A DNA stretch of 64,000 nt from Thermotoga sp. KOL6 (GCF_002866025.1 NZ_LNDE01000002.1:62001-126000); one strand, 5' to 3'; shown: positions 45,061-54,217, counted from the stretch's first letter. The notes: generated by a model from the letters alone, not told the origin. A program made the numbers and translations.

Positions 45061-46059
45061 ATGAGAGGATGGAGGATACTTCTGGTAGTTTTGTTGTCAC
45101 TAACGGTGATCGCTTGGTCGGAAGTCAAACCAGATTACGTAATTCGTTTCAGTACAGTTGCTGCTCCCACTCAGCCCCAAGTACTTGCGATGCAGAAATT
45201 TGCGGAGATAGTAGAAGAGCTTAGTGGCGGAAAAATTAAGGTAGAGGTGTACCATTCGGGACAGTTGGGAGATCAAAGAACAGAGTTACTTGCAGTAATG
45301 AGGGGAGACCTCGAGATGTGTAGTGATTCCGCTCCATCGTGGTTCGCTGATCTTGCAGCAATGCCTGAATTTGGTGTCTTCGAGGCGGCTTACGCTTTCA
45401 GAGATCTTGACCATATGTACAGAGTTATGACGAGCCAGATGGTTCAGGAACTCTTCGACAAATTGGCAAAGAAAACCAACCTCAGGGTTTTGGATGTTTG
45501 GTATCTTGGAACTCGTGAACTCAATTTCATTGAAAGAGTAGGGCCTGTGAGAAAACCGGAGGATCTTAAAGGTGTAAAGCTCAGAATGCCCAACAACAAA
45601 ACCTTCCTCCACATGGCTCGAGCTTTGGGAGCAAATCCCACACCGATGAGTTTTACAGAAGTTTATCTAGCACTGAAGACAGGAGCCGTGGATGGACAAG
45701 ATAATCCCCTTCCAACGGATTACAGTGCAAAGTTCTGTGAGGTAACTCACTACATAGTTCTCACCGATCATCAAATAGGAATGATTTGTCCGGTGATTAA
45801 CGAAAAACTGTGGCAAAGTATGCCGGAAGAGTATAGAAATTACATCAAAAGAGCCATTCAGGTCGCTCGTTACTACATGAACTATACTGTTTTGGAGCAA
45901 GAGGCAAAATTGTTGAAACTGTTCCGAGAACAATATGGAATGGAAATAATTGTCCCCGATAAAGAAGCATTCATCAAACATGCACACGAATACTATCTGA
46001 ATAATCCGGCATTTGATGAGAAATGGAAGGAGTTGTACAGAAAGATCCAAGAGATGTAA
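45061..46059 (+). CDS. TRAP transporter solute-binding protein, DctP family (first set)
   Basis: 332 residues with an N-terminal signal (RILLVVLLSLTVIAWS). The TRAP signature region GVKLRMPNNKTFLHMARALG (near 175-195) holds the conserved arginine that binds the ligand carboxylate, and AVDGQDNPL follows near 220. Captures an organic or sugar acid for the DctQ/DctM membrane pair downstream. A strong stem-loop separates it from dctQ. Confidence 0.92.
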   Translation: MRGWRILLVVLLSLTVIAWSEVKPDYVIRFSTVAAPTQPQVLAMQKFAEIVEELSGGKIKVEVYHSGQLGDQRTELLAVMRGDLEMCSDSAPSWFADLAAMPEFGVFEAAYAFRDLDHMYRVMTSQMVQELFDKLAKKTNLRVLDVWYLGTRELNFIERVGPVRKPEDLKGVKLRMPNNKTFLHMARALGANPTPMSFTEVYLALKTGAVDGQDNPLPTDYSAKFCEVTHYIVLTDHQIGMICPVINEKLWQSMPEEYRNYIKRAIQVARYYMNYTVLEQEAKLLKLFREQYGMEIIVPDKEAFIKHAHEYYLNNPAFDEKWKELYRKIQEM

Positions 46060-46068
46060 TAGTTTGTT

Positions 46069-46102
46069 AAAACCGGTAGAGCCTTTGCGCTCTACCGGTT
46101 TT
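46069..46102 (+). terminator. Intercistronic stem-loop after the first DctP gene
   Basis: Perfect 14-base arms: AAAACCGGTAGAGC (46069-46082), loop CTTTGC, complement (46089-46102) ending in TTTT. Could terminate part of the transcripts or protect the upstream mRNA. Confidence 0.8.
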
Positions 46103-46123
46103 GAAAAGAGGTGAGACTTTTCA

Positions 46124-46642
46124 ATGAAGATACTAAGGGTTATTTTAAAAACAATATTGGATGTTTTGGAAATTCACCTACCATCGATTTTGCTTTTTAC
46201 TTTCACTATCTCTTTGTTTCTTCAGGTTTTGTTGAGATATGTTTTCAAATTTCCCTCTCCTGAGCTTTATGAGATAACTTCTTACTGTTTCGTGTGGACG
46301 GTTTTGCTCGGTGCAGCATGTGCCCATCGTTATCGTGATCATTTGAGATTCAATATAATTTATGAAAAACTTCCTAGAAAGGTTCAGTTAGTAATAGACA
46401 TAACCTTTGATTCGTTCATAACAATTCTTTTCATAATCTCATTGAAACCTATCTTAAAGCAAACTTTCTGGTATCACCTGATTCGGTCGGAGGTTTTAGG
46501 GATCCCCTGGACTTATTTAGTTATAAGTCTTCCTGTTTTCATGATATTGGTTATTTATCACAATATCTCGTATGTATACTACGGAATTAGAGAATTGATA
46601 ACAGGCGTTCCTGCAAAAACGGAGGGAAAACCATGGGAATGA
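46124..46642 (+). CDS. TRAP transporter small membrane subunit, DctQ family (first set)
   Basis: 172 residues, four predicted membrane helices, with the family stretch ITSYCFVWTVLLGAACAHRYRDHLRF reduced here to key residues W-G-A at about 63-70. Start ATG 46124 after AAAGAGGTGAG. Overlaps the large subunit gene by 10 bases. Confidence 0.88.
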   Translation: MKILRVILKTILDVLEIHLPSILLFTFTISLFLQVLLRYVFKFPSPELYEITSYCFVWTVLLGAACAHRYRDHLRFNIIYEKLPRKVQLVIDITFDSFITILFIISLKPILKQTFWYHLIRSEVLGIPWTYLVISLPVFMILVIYHNISYVYYGIRELITGVPAKTEGKPWE

Positions 46643-47928
46643 TTTCTTTCTTTCTAACGTTCGGTATAATGTTCGTTTTAGGGTATCCTATAGTCTTTGC
46701 CATGATAGCTGCTGGTATAGTTTATTTTCTTTCAACAGGAATAAGTCTTCCAAATCTGTTGGACATTTTAACAATACAATTTTCTGGTCAATACGTTCTG
46801 ATATCTGTGCCGCTTTTCATATTTACAGCCAACGTCATGAACGATTGTGAAATAACAACAAAATTATTTGATTTCATAAAAAAGGCATTGGGAGGAATTA
46901 GAGGGGGGCTTGGATACGCTAACATTGCTGCTAGTATAATTTTTGCGGGTATGAGTGGTTCAGAGATAGCGGATGTCTCGGGAATAGGTAGCATCGAAAT
47001 AAAAGCCATGCTAGATGAGGGATACGACGGAGCATTCGCTTGTGCTGTTACAGCTGCTTCTGCTACGATTGGTCCTATCATTCCTCCGAGCATTCCTATG
47101 GTGATTTATTCGATGCTCACCGGGACTTCCCTGGGATATCTATTTCTAGCAGGCTTCTTGCCAGGGCTTCTTTTGGGAGCTCTTGAAATGTTAATGGTTT
47201 ATATCTTGTCGAGAGTACGCAACTATCCGTGTACCGGGAGAGTCCCATTACCTTTACTTATAAGGTCTTTTTGGGTCTCTCTACCAGCACTTTTAGCACC
47301 TGCCATTCTTCTAGCCGGTCTTTATGGAGGTATCTTCACAGCTACTGAAGCTGCCGCGATAGTAGCAGTTTATGTTATGTTGATAAGTTGGTTAATATAC
47401 AGAACTCTCGGTTGGAAGAAACTCTACAAAATTTTAATGAAGACGGCAGAAACGGTTGGTTACATTAGTTTTATAGTCGCATCGGCGAACATTTTCACTT
47501 ATGTGGTTGCCCGAGAACATGTTCCTCAGCTTTTAACAGAAGCTTTCATAAATGCAGGTTTGCTTTCGAACAGAATTTTGCTCTTGTTGAGTGCTAACCT
47601 CCTGTATTTCGTACTAGGAATGTTCATAGATGTTTCCATAATTCAATTAGTTGTGATTCCTATGATTTTCCCATTGGTGATAGCTGCAGGGATAGATCCA
47701 GTGCATTTTGGTATAATAACCACCGTCAATCTAATGATGGCGTTGGATACACCTCCCTATGGCCAAACCGGTTATATTACCAGTGCGATAAGCGGAACAC
47801 CACTGAGAGAGGTTTTCAAAGAAATGTTGAAATATTGGATACCAATAGAGGTCGCCGCGCTGATGATCATAACATTTTGGCCAGATTTCGTTCTATTCCT
47901 ACCACGTCTCTTTGGCTATTCAGGTTGA
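46633..47928 (+). CDS. TRAP transporter large permease, DctM family (first set)
   Basis: 431-residue membrane protein with about twelve helices. Typical DctM features: AGMSGSEIADVSGIGSIEIKA near residue 108 and IGPIIPPSIPMVIYSM near 155; TPPYGQTGYI lies near 376. Forms the ion-driven import channel with DctQ. No obvious terminator follows; the next gene begins 48 bases later behind its own ribosome site. Confidence 0.94.
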   Translation: MGMISFFLTFGIMFVLGYPIVFAMIAAGIVYFLSTGISLPNLLDILTIQFSGQYVLISVPLFIFTANVMNDCEITTKLFDFIKKALGGIRGGLGYANIAASIIFAGMSGSEIADVSGIGSIEIKAMLDEGYDGAFACAVTAASATIGPIIPPSIPMVIYSMLTGTSLGYLFLAGFLPGLLLGALEMLMVYILSRVRNYPCTGRVPLPLLIRSFWVSLPALLAPAILLAGLYGGIFTATEAAAIVAVYVMLISWLIYRTLGWKKLYKILMKTAETVGYISFIVASANIFTYVVAREHVPQLLTEAFINAGLLSNRILLLLSANLLYFVLGMFIDVSIIQLVVIPMIFPLVIAAGIDPVHFGIITTVNLMMALDTPPYGQTGYITSAISGTPLREVFKEMLKYWIPIEVAALMIITFWPDFVLFLPRLFGYSG

Positions 47929-47976
47929 TCTGGTATTATGATAACTTTGGCTTTTCGCCTTTGAGGAGGTATTGTC

Positions 47977-48195
47977 ATGTTTGGAAGATCTAATCGTAAT
48001 CACACTCATAGTGGGATGGGCCCTGCAGGCTTTTGTGTTTGTCCCAAATGTGGTTACAAAAAACCGCACACACCAGGTGTCCCATGTAAGGAAGAAAGAT
48101 GTCCAAACTGTGGATCTGTTCTTTTGAGAGAGGGATCTTATCACCATAGATTGTTAGAAGAGAGAAGAAAGAAAGAGGATTCAGATCAATCGTAA
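47977..48195 (+). CDS. Small six-cysteine zinc-ribbon protein, function unknown
   Basis: 72 residues. Six cysteines at 20, 22, 25, 37, 42 and 45 (CVCPKCGYK ... PGVPCKEERCPNCG), then GSYHHRLLEERRKK. The N-terminus is histidine-rich. ATG 47977 after TTTGAGGAGG. The pattern suggests a metal-binding (zinc or iron) ribbon. It resembles short proteins of anaerobes of the kind CPKCGYKxPHxPGxPC, whose function I do not know. The gap after it has a hairpin (48250-48280). Confidence 0.75.
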   Translation: MFGRSNRNHTHSGMGPAGFCVCPKCGYKKPHTPGVPCKEERCPNCGSVLLREGSYHHRLLEERRKKEDSDQS

Positions 48196-48249
48196 AGTGT
48201 TGTTAATATGAAAAGTTTCGTTCGAAATCCTACCTTCTTCAGTCCTACC

Positions 48250-48286
48250 AAGTTGCTCGTTGTGAACTTCCGGGCAACTTTTCTTT
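48250..48286 (+). terminator. Probable terminator after the zinc-ribbon gene
   Basis: AAGTTGCTCG (48250-48259) can pair over 10 bases (one G-T) with CGGGCAACTT (48271-48280), with an 11-base loop, followed by TTCTTTC. The rest of the 48196-48418 gap is AT-rich and contains nothing else I recognise. Confidence 0.5.
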
Positions 48287-48418
48287 CAGTTATCATCACA
48301 TGAAATTTTAGAAGAGGATTTGGCAAAGACTGGAAAACGGATAGATTCTTGCCGCCTTAAAATGAAAATATTTTTAAATTATAATGTGGTAAAATATCAG
48401 ATGTGGAAGGTGATATCT

Positions 48419-49399
48419 GTGAAGAAAATCAGACTCGGTATCGTAGGTTGCGGAATTGCTGCTAGAACGTTGCATTTTCCAGCTTTGAAAGAGCTTTCTC
48501 ATCTTTTTGAGATAACGGCTGTTACCAGTAGAACAAGAGCGCATGCAGAAGAATTCGCAAGAATGTCGGGAAATCCAGTGGTGTTTGATAGCTACGAAGA
48601 ACTTTTAGATTCAGGACTTGTTGATGCTGTTGATCTTGCGGTTCCTGTCGATCTGAACCTCCCGTTCATTGAAAGAGCTCTTCAGAAAGGTGTCCATGTT
48701 ATCTGTGAAAAGCCGATTTCAACGGATGTTAAAACAGGTAAAAAGATTGTTGCGCTATCCAGGAACTCTAACAAAGTGGTGTACATTGCGGAGAATTTCA
48801 GACATGCTTCTGTTTTTTGGAAAGCGAAAGAGTTAATCGAAGCTGGAAAGATTGGTGAAGTCGTATACACGAGTTGGCAAATATGGGTGGGTATGGATGA
48901 AAGCAACGAATATGTTCGTACCGATTGGAGAAAGGAACCAAAACACGTAGGTGGTTTCCTCTCCGATGGAGGAGTTCATCATGCGGCAGCACTGAGATTG
49001 ATCTTCGGAGAGGTCGAATGGGTTTCAGCCGTTGCAGAGGATTTGTCACCTCATCTTGGAGGTATGGATTTTCTCTCAACGCTTTTCGAGTTCGAAAATG
49101 GTATTGTTGGAAATTATACCGTTTCTTACTCTTTGAAGGGTGAGGACGAATTCGAAGTTGTTGGAACGAAAGGAAAAATGTTTATTTTTTGGGACAAAAT
49201 CGTTTTGAATGACGATGTTGTTGCTGTTCCGCAGGAAGATAGTTATCAAAGAGAGTTTGAAGATTTTTATCATGTAATTGTAACGGGAAAACCAAATAAT
49301 TTGGGAAATCCGGAAGAAGCCTTGAAGGATCTTGCTTTCATAGAGGCTTGTGTGAAATCGAACGGAGAAAAGACGTTCATATCTGAGTTTCTGCTTTGA
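48419..49399 (+). CDS. Gfo/Idh/MocA-family NAD(P)-dependent oxidoreductase
   Basis: 326 residues from GTG 48419 (GGAAGGTGAT just upstream). This gives MKKIRLGIVGCGIAAR, the expected Rossmann start, and not the longer open frame from 48320. The family EKPIS motif with the catalytic lysine is near residue 98, and SDGGVHHAAA near 183 forms the substrate site. Acts on a sugar, inositol or sugar derivative. Its neighbour aldo-keto reductase starts 14 bases after its stop. Confidence 0.88.
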   Translation: MKKIRLGIVGCGIAARTLHFPALKELSHLFEITAVTSRTRAHAEEFARMSGNPVVFDSYEELLDSGLVDAVDLAVPVDLNLPFIERALQKGVHVICEKPISTDVKTGKKIVALSRNSNKVVYIAENFRHASVFWKAKELIEAGKIGEVVYTSWQIWVGMDESNEYVRTDWRKEPKHVGGFLSDGGVHHAAALRLIFGEVEWVSAVAEDLSPHLGGMDFLSTLFEFENGIVGNYTVSYSLKGEDEFEVVGTKGKMFIFWDKIVLNDDVVAVPQEDSYQREFEDFYHVIVTGKPNNLGNPEEALKDLAFIEACVKSNGEKTFISEFLL

Positions 49400-49413
49400 A
49401 GGAGGTGTTTTGC

Positions 49414-50373
49414 ATGGAGTATAGAAAAGTTGGAAAATGGGGTATCAAAATTAGCGAGCTTTCTTTGGGCTCGTGGCTTACGTTCGGGAAGCAACTCGAT
49501 CTTGACACAGCCGAGGAAGTGGTGAAAAAGGCATTCAACAGTGGCATTAATTTTTTTGACACAGCTGAAGCTTACGCAGGTGGAATAGCGGAGGCTATGT
49601 TGGGGAAGATTCTCAAGAATTTCAGAAGAGAGGATCTTGTTGTTTCCACGAAAATCTTCTGGGGTGGCAAGGGACCAAATGATTTGGGCCTTTCCAAAAA
49701 ACATCTTCTTGAGGGAACCTGGAACTCGTTGAAAAGGCTTCAAATGGATTACGTGGATATTCTCTATTGTCACAGGCCAGATCCCAACGTTCCCATGGAA
49801 GAAGTCGTTTTCGCTATAGATTACATTCTGAGAGAAGGTTTAGCCCTTTACTGGGGAACTTCTGAATGGAGTGCAAAGGAAATAGAAGCAGCCCATAGAG
49901 TGTGTAAAGAACTTGGTGTTATGCCACCGATTGTGGAGCAACCTCAGTACAACATGTTTGTGAGGGAACGTGTTGAAAAAGAGTATGCACCACTCTACGA
50001 AAAATACGGAATGGGTCTTACCACTTACTCGCCTCTCGCGTCTGGCCTTCTCTCTGGCAAATACAACAATGGAATTCCCGAGGGTTCAAGACTGGCAACT
50101 TTTCCACAAGTCAGGAAGTGGTTAGAGGAAGGTGGACTCCTCAACGAAAGGACGTTCGAGAAACTTAGAGCTCTTCAGAAGATAGCGGACCAACTTGGTG
50201 CGACTTTACCACAACTTGCGATAGCCTGGATTTTGAAGAACAAAAATGTGAGTAGTGTGATTCTTGGCGTAAGCAGACCAGAACAATTGGATGAAAACAT
50301 AAAAGCGGTTGAAATTAAAGAAAAGCTCACTGAGGGTATTATGAAAGAGATAGAATCGATACTAGGAAGTTGA
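49414..50373 (+). CDS. Aldo-keto reductase
   Basis: 319-residue TIM-barrel NADPH-dependent reductase of the voltage-channel-beta-like class. The catalytic tetrad is visible: D49, Y54, K80 and H120 (FFDTAEAYAGG, VVSTKIFW, LYCHRPD). Start ATG 49414 after GGAGGTG. Likely co-transcribed with the Gfo/Idh oxidoreductase; together they could oxidise and reduce a sugar. Substrate unknown. Confidence 0.92.
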   Translation: MEYRKVGKWGIKISELSLGSWLTFGKQLDLDTAEEVVKKAFNSGINFFDTAEAYAGGIAEAMLGKILKNFRREDLVVSTKIFWGGKGPNDLGLSKKHLLEGTWNSLKRLQMDYVDILYCHRPDPNVPMEEVVFAIDYILREGLALYWGTSEWSAKEIEAAHRVCKELGVMPPIVEQPQYNMFVRERVEKEYAPLYEKYGMGLTTYSPLASGLLSGKYNNGIPEGSRLATFPQVRKWLEEGGLLNERTFEKLRALQKIADQLGATLPQLAIAWILKNKNVSSVILGVSRPEQLDENIKAVEIKEKLTEGIMKEIESILGS

Positions 50374-50398
50374 AAGGCGCCGAACGGCGCCTTTTTTT
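50373..50398. terminator. Bidirectional terminator between aldo-keto reductase and YHS genes
   Basis: AAA GGCGCC (50376-50381), loop GAAC, GGCGCC (50386-50391) TTTTTTT. Its far end touches the stop of the minus-strand YHS gene. Confidence 0.85.
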
Positions 50399-50577
50399 TA
50401 ATGACAACAACCATGACCACGTGGTTTTCCTTGGTGTGCGTATCTTTCTGGATCATCTCTGAATTTTTCAGCACATTCTTTCGAACAGAAGAAATATTCC
50501 TTTCCCATGTATTCTACCCGTTCTACAGCCTCTTCCTTTTCGATTTTCATTCCACAGACAGGATCTTTCACTTTCAT
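50398..50577 (-). CDS. YHS-domain metal-binding protein
   Basis: 59 residues from ATG 50577 after GGGGGTGAT. YHS core DPVCGMKI near residue 5 with C8 and M10, then FFCSKECAEKF with C31 and C35. The tail GHGCCH is a possible extra metal site. YHS domains often go with copper ATPases and heavy-metal handling. It is divergent from the CopA cluster, sharing a short promoter region of 57 bases. Confidence 0.88.
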   Translation of the reverse strand: MKVKDPVCGMKIEKEEAVERVEYMGKEYFFCSKECAEKFRDDPERYAHQGKPRGHGCCH

Positions 50578-50592
50578 AAAATCACCCCCTTG

Positions 50593-50601
50593 TGCTATAA
50601 T
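50593..50601 (+). promoter_or_regulatory. Predicted extended -10 promoter of the copper/redox cluster
   Basis: TGC-TATAAT (50593-50601), 34 bases before the SHOCT gene. TTTCAT 18 bases upstream may act as a poor -35. It lies within the leader of the divergent YHS gene, so a repressor could control both; no clear palindrome was found. Confidence 0.5.
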
Positions 50602-50634
50602 TAGTTTAGCATAATTCAAAAGGAGGAATCAAGC

Positions 50635-50892
50635 ATGTGTCCATTCTGTTTTTGGCATTGGGGCTTCTGGCCCTGGAACTGGACTTGGGGAGGAGGAATC
50701 ATCATGATGGTATTTTGGGCAGTGATTTTGGTGGTTTTGTTTGTCCTTTTATTCAGATGGATCGAAGGTAATCGAACGCATGAAAGAGATGCTGGAAATC
50801 AAAGAGCCATCGAACTTTTGAAAGAGAGACTTGCTCGTGGAGAAATTTCGGAGGAAGAGTACGAAAGGCTCAGAAGGAGGTTGGAGGATTAA
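50635..50892 (+). CDS. Small membrane protein with SHOCT domain
   Basis: 85 residues. Aromatic-rich N-terminus (CPFCFWHWGFWPWNW), one membrane helix at about 20-42, and a C-terminal SHOCT motif (AIELLKERLARGEISEEEYERL, key residues E63-R64 and G69-E70). Such short proteins are often found beside copper-handling genes. ATG after AAGGAGG. Its stop overlaps the next start (TAATG). Confidence 0.82.
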   Translation: MCPFCFWHWGFWPWNWTWGGGIIMMVFWAVILVVLFVLLFRWIEGNRTHERDAGNQRAIELLKERLARGEISEEEYERLRRRLED

Positions 50893-51218
50893 TGGGCGAC
50901 TTCGAGTTATGGAGAAAGACTTTTCCCGAGGTTAGTGGAGCGGTCATGCGAATGAGGAACAAATCTTTTTCCGATGGGGCTATACCTGCGAAATACAAAG
51001 TGTTGATGGCGCTCCTTGTGTCTGTTATGGAGAAATGTAAACCTTGCGCCCAGAGTTACTATCGGAAAGCTCTCGAATTGGGAGCCACAGACGAGGAAAT
51101 AAAAGAAGTTTTCGAGGTAGCTATAACCATGGGAGCCTGCATTTCAGAAACCTGGGCGAGGGAGGTTTGGAAGTATGGGCGAAACATTGAAAACCAAGGA
51201 GAATCGTGTTGCAAATGA
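50892..51218 (+). CDS. AhpD-like carboxymuconolactone decarboxylase-family protein
   Basis: 108 residues. The CXXC pair (C49, C52 in KCKPCAQSYY) followed by a helix with ELGATDEEI marks the alkylhydroperoxidase-D/CMD family. It is expected to have thiol-based peroxidase or disulfide reductase activity and not decarboxylase activity. The C-terminus ends in SCCK. Its last 44 bases overlap the start of the copper ATPase gene. Confidence 0.85.
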   Translation: MGDFELWRKTFPEVSGAVMRMRNKSFSDGAIPAKYKVLMALLVSVMEKCKPCAQSYYRKALELGATDEEIKEVFEVAITMGACISETWAREVWKYGRNIENQGESCCK

Positions 51219-53352
51219 AGTGAAAAAGACGTTCACCGTAACAGGTATGACTTGCGCAACGTGCGCGAAAACGGTGGAAAAAGCTTTGAAAAAACTCGAC
51301 GGAGTGAAATTTGCCGCGGTGAATTTGGCAACGTCCACGGGCTTTATAGTAGCAGAAAGGGAAGTCTCTTTCGATGAAATAAAAAAGACAGTTGAAGAAG
51401 TTGGATACGGTGTGAGCAAGGAATCCCCAGAAGATGTCGAGAGGAAACGTTATAAAGAGTCCAAAAGAAATTTGATTTTTGCATGGCTTATCACAGCTCC
51501 TCTTGCCGTTCTCATGCTCTATCATATGTTCATCGCTGAAATTCCTTATTTTACTTGGATTGAAGTCTTTGCCGGAGCGTTTGTTACCTTCTATGTGGGA
51601 AGGGCAACTATCAGAGGTGCATGGATCGCTTTGACACACAGGCACACGAACATGGATACATTGATCTTTTTCGGTGCTGTGACTTCCTGGGTAACTGCTC
51701 TATTGGACAGTTTGGGACTTCCTGTGATGTCTTTTGGAGCAATAGGTACGATGATCGTTGCTTTTCATATCACAGGACGTTTCATAGAATCGTACCTAAG
51801 GGACAGAGCAAGCAAAGAGATCAAAGCGCTTCTGAAACTCCAGGCAAAAGAAGCTCGAGTTCTTACGGATAAAGGAGAAGTAATGACTCCTATAGAAGCA
51901 GTTAAGGAAGGGTTTGTTGTCTTAGTGAAGCCTGGTGAGAGAATTCCAGTGGATGGTGTGATCGTGGAGGGAAAATCTTCTATAGACGAGTCAGTTGTCA
52001 CGGGGGAATCCATACCAGTTTTGAAAGAAGAAGGTGGTGAGGTAATAGGAGGTTCACTGAATCTATCCAGCCCCATCAAGATAAGGGTTACAAAGGTTGG
52101 AGAAGATACGTTCCTTTCGCAGATGATCAAATTGATTCAGGAGGCCCAAGGGTCAAAAGTTCCAATACAGGCACTCGCCGACAGGATCACCATGTGGTTT
52201 GTCCCTGCCATCATCATTCTGGCGATAGCCAGTGCCTTTGTTTGGTATTTTAATTACGAAAGTTTTTTGCCATTCGTGGAGAAGGCAAGATCTATATTTC
52301 CTTGGATCATACAGACCAGTGATCCTTTGACATTTTCCATATTCGTTTTCGTTGCCACAATTGTTATAGCATGTCCATGTGCGCTTGGGCTTGCTACTCC
52401 TATGGCCCTTGTGACGGGAACAGGCCTTGCCGCAAAGAAAGGTCTTCTCATAAGGAATGCCGAGGCGATACAGACTTCGAAAGATATAGGAGTTGTTCTC
52501 TCGGACAAAACGGGGACACTCACTGAAGGGAGACCCAAAGTTGTGGATCATAATCTCTCCGATGATTTGATCAAGATTGTTGCGAGTATAGAGAAAAACT
52601 CCAACCATCCTTTAGCAAAAGCTATTTCGGAGCTTTCTCAAGAATCTGTTCCTATAGAGAATGTCGAAGAAATCCCTGGAGAAGGTGTGAAAGCATATTA
52701 CGAAGGAAATGAATATTTTGTGGGGAAACCTCTTGACTACTCGAGATATGATTCTTTGCTCAGTGAAGGAAAAACCGTTGTTGAAGTGAGGAAAAACGAT
52801 GAAATTGTAGGATTTCTCGCGATAGAAGATCCAATTCGAGAAGACAGTCCAGCTGCTGTGAAAAGACTCAAAGAAATGGGAATTGATTTGGTCATGATAA
52901 CTGGGGACAACGAAAAGACCGCGAAAGCAGTTGCCAGGCGTCTTGGGATAGAGAAATTTCATGCGGGTGTGAAACCTTCTGAAAAATTGGATCTTGTAAG
53001 AACTTATCAAACTCATGGAAAGAAGGTGGCAATGGTTGGTGACGGAATGAACGATGCGGCTGCTTTAAAAGGTGCGGACGTAGGGATCGCTATAGGTTCG
53101 GGAACCGACCTTGCCATCGATAGCGCCGATATCATCATAACAAAGGGTGGCATATCGAAAGTCGTCGATGCCATAGAAATATCCAGGAAAACGTTCAAAA
53201 TCATAAAGCAAAACTTGTTCTGGGCCTTTTTCTACAACGTGGTGGCTATACCGATGGCGATGATGGGATTGCTTCATCCGGTGATTGCAGAACTCGCAAT
53301 GGCTTTCAGTTCCATAACTGTGACTGTGAATTCGATGAGGGTCAGAAAATGA
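51175..53352 (+). CDS. copA: Copper-type P1B ATPase
   Basis: 725 residues. N-terminal metal-binding domain GMTCATCAK (C27, C30), membrane helices, and the phosphatase TGES loop. The ion-binding motif CPC in ACPCALGLATP is the Cu+ class mark. Then come phosphorylation site DKTGTLTEG, nucleotide-domain HP motif (NHPLAKA) and GDGMNDAAAL. The ATG at 51175 has GGAGG nine bases before it; a GTG at 51220 just after the previous stop is an alternative. Exports Cu+ (or Ag+) from the cytoplasm, or supplies copper outward. Confidence 0.94.
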   Translation: MGETLKTKENRVANEVKKTFTVTGMTCATCAKTVEKALKKLDGVKFAAVNLATSTGFIVAEREVSFDEIKKTVEEVGYGVSKESPEDVERKRYKESKRNLIFAWLITAPLAVLMLYHMFIAEIPYFTWIEVFAGAFVTFYVGRATIRGAWIALTHRHTNMDTLIFFGAVTSWVTALLDSLGLPVMSFGAIGTMIVAFHITGRFIESYLRDRASKEIKALLKLQAKEARVLTDKGEVMTPIEAVKEGFVVLVKPGERIPVDGVIVEGKSSIDESVVTGESIPVLKEEGGEVIGGSLNLSSPIKIRVTKVGEDTFLSQMIKLIQEAQGSKVPIQALADRITMWFVPAIIILAIASAFVWYFNYESFLPFVEKARSIFPWIIQTSDPLTFSIFVFVATIVIACPCALGLATPMALVTGTGLAAKKGLLIRNAEAIQTSKDIGVVLSDKTGTLTEGRPKVVDHNLSDDLIKIVASIEKNSNHPLAKAISELSQESVPIENVEEIPGEGVKAYYEGNEYFVGKPLDYSRYDSLLSEGKTVVEVRKNDEIVGFLAIEDPIREDSPAAVKRLKEMGIDLVMITGDNEKTAKAVARRLGIEKFHAGVKPSEKLDLVRTYQTHGKKVAMVGDGMNDAAALKGADVGIAIGSGTDLAIDSADIIITKGGISKVVDAIEISRKTFKIIKQNLFWAFFYNVVAIPMAMMGLLHPVIAELAMAFSSITVTVNSMRVRK

Positions 53353-53960
53353 GTGTGGCAAAAAAATATGACAAGTTTTCAAGATTTTACGATAAAGTCG
53401 AAAGCTTTTTTGAGAAGAAATATCTCTCCCATTTTCGTAAAAAACTCTTCGAAAAGTTGGAGGGAGGGAAAATTCTCGAAGTTGGCATAGGTACCGGAAA
53501 GAACCTACCTTATTATCCGGACCATGTGGAAATAGTAGGGATCGATGTGAGCGAAGGCATGTTGAAAATATGCGAAGAGAAATTGAAAAGTTATCCAGAA
53601 AAGCATGTAAAACTCCTCAGAGCGGATGTTCAAAATCTACCATTTGAAGATGAAAGTTTCGATTGTGTTGTTTCTACGTTCGTTTTCTGTACGGTACCCG
53701 ATCCTTTGAAAGGTTTGAAAGAATTAAGAAGGGTTCTCAAAACATCTGGCAAGGTGTATTTCCTCGAACATATGAGAAGTGAAAAATGGTACATCAACTT
53801 GATACTTTTTTTCATGAATATATTCACAAAATCATTGCTGGGAACGAGCATGCTCAGAAAGACCGATGAGAACATAAGAATGGCGGGCTTTGCCATAGAG
53901 GAAGAGGAATTTCTTTTGAAGGATGTGGTGCGCTTGATAGTTGCTAAAAAGGAGGTGTGA
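53349..53960 (+). CDS. Class I SAM-dependent methyltransferase
   Basis: 203 residues. AdoMet-binding motif EVGIGTGKN (44-52), acidic motif GIDVSEGML, and LRADVQNLPFEDESFDCVV near 95-115. Similar to UbiE/phospholipid methyltransferase-like proteins; a hydrophobic stretch near 155-170 hints at membrane contact. No quinone genes are nearby. It overlaps copA by 4 bases (ATGA), so it is coupled to a metal exporter. The substrate is unknown. Confidence 0.85.
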   Translation: MSVAKKYDKFSRFYDKVESFFEKKYLSHFRKKLFEKLEGGKILEVGIGTGKNLPYYPDHVEIVGIDVSEGMLKICEEKLKSYPEKHVKLLRADVQNLPFEDESFDCVVSTFVFCTVPDPLKGLKELRRVLKTSGKVYFLEHMRSEKWYINLILFFMNIFTKSLLGTSMLRKTDENIRMAGFAIEEEEFLLKDVVRLIVAKKEV

Positions 53961-53962
53961 AG

Positions 53963-54205
53963 ATGCTTGAAAGGATAAGGGAAAACACAACTCTCAAAGA
54001 GATCATAGAAGCTCATGAGAGGTTGGAAAAAGTTCTCAGGAAGTATGGATTCGATACTTGTTGTGCAAAGATGAAAAATCTGAAAGACGCATGTGAGGAT
54101 AAAGGATTAAACGTTGGAGAACTTCTAAAGGAGTTAAACAGGATCGTAGATGAGATAAACGAAGAAGAGAGGATAATAAAGGAAATCGAATCTAAATTTT
54201 TGTAA
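53963..54205 (+). CDS. RIC/ScdA N-terminal-like (DUF542) small protein
   Basis: 80 residues from ATG 53963, six bases after GGAGGT. The stretch YGFDTCCAKMKNLKDACEDK with C33, C34 and C44 matches the N-terminal domain of iron-sulfur repair protein ScdA/RIC. The hemerythrin-like di-iron domain of full RIC proteins is absent. Probable metal- or thiol-binding role; real function unknown. Confidence 0.78.
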   Translation: MLERIRENTTLKEIIEAHERLEKVLRKYGFDTCCAKMKNLKDACEDKGLNVGELLKELNRIVDEINEEERIIKEIESKFL

Positions 54206-54217
54206 GGAGGTGTGTGT

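Noticed and set aside
48196-48418. Relic gene in the 223-base gap before the Gfo/Idh gene
   Set aside because: No frame gives a recognisable protein end; only a hairpin is visible.
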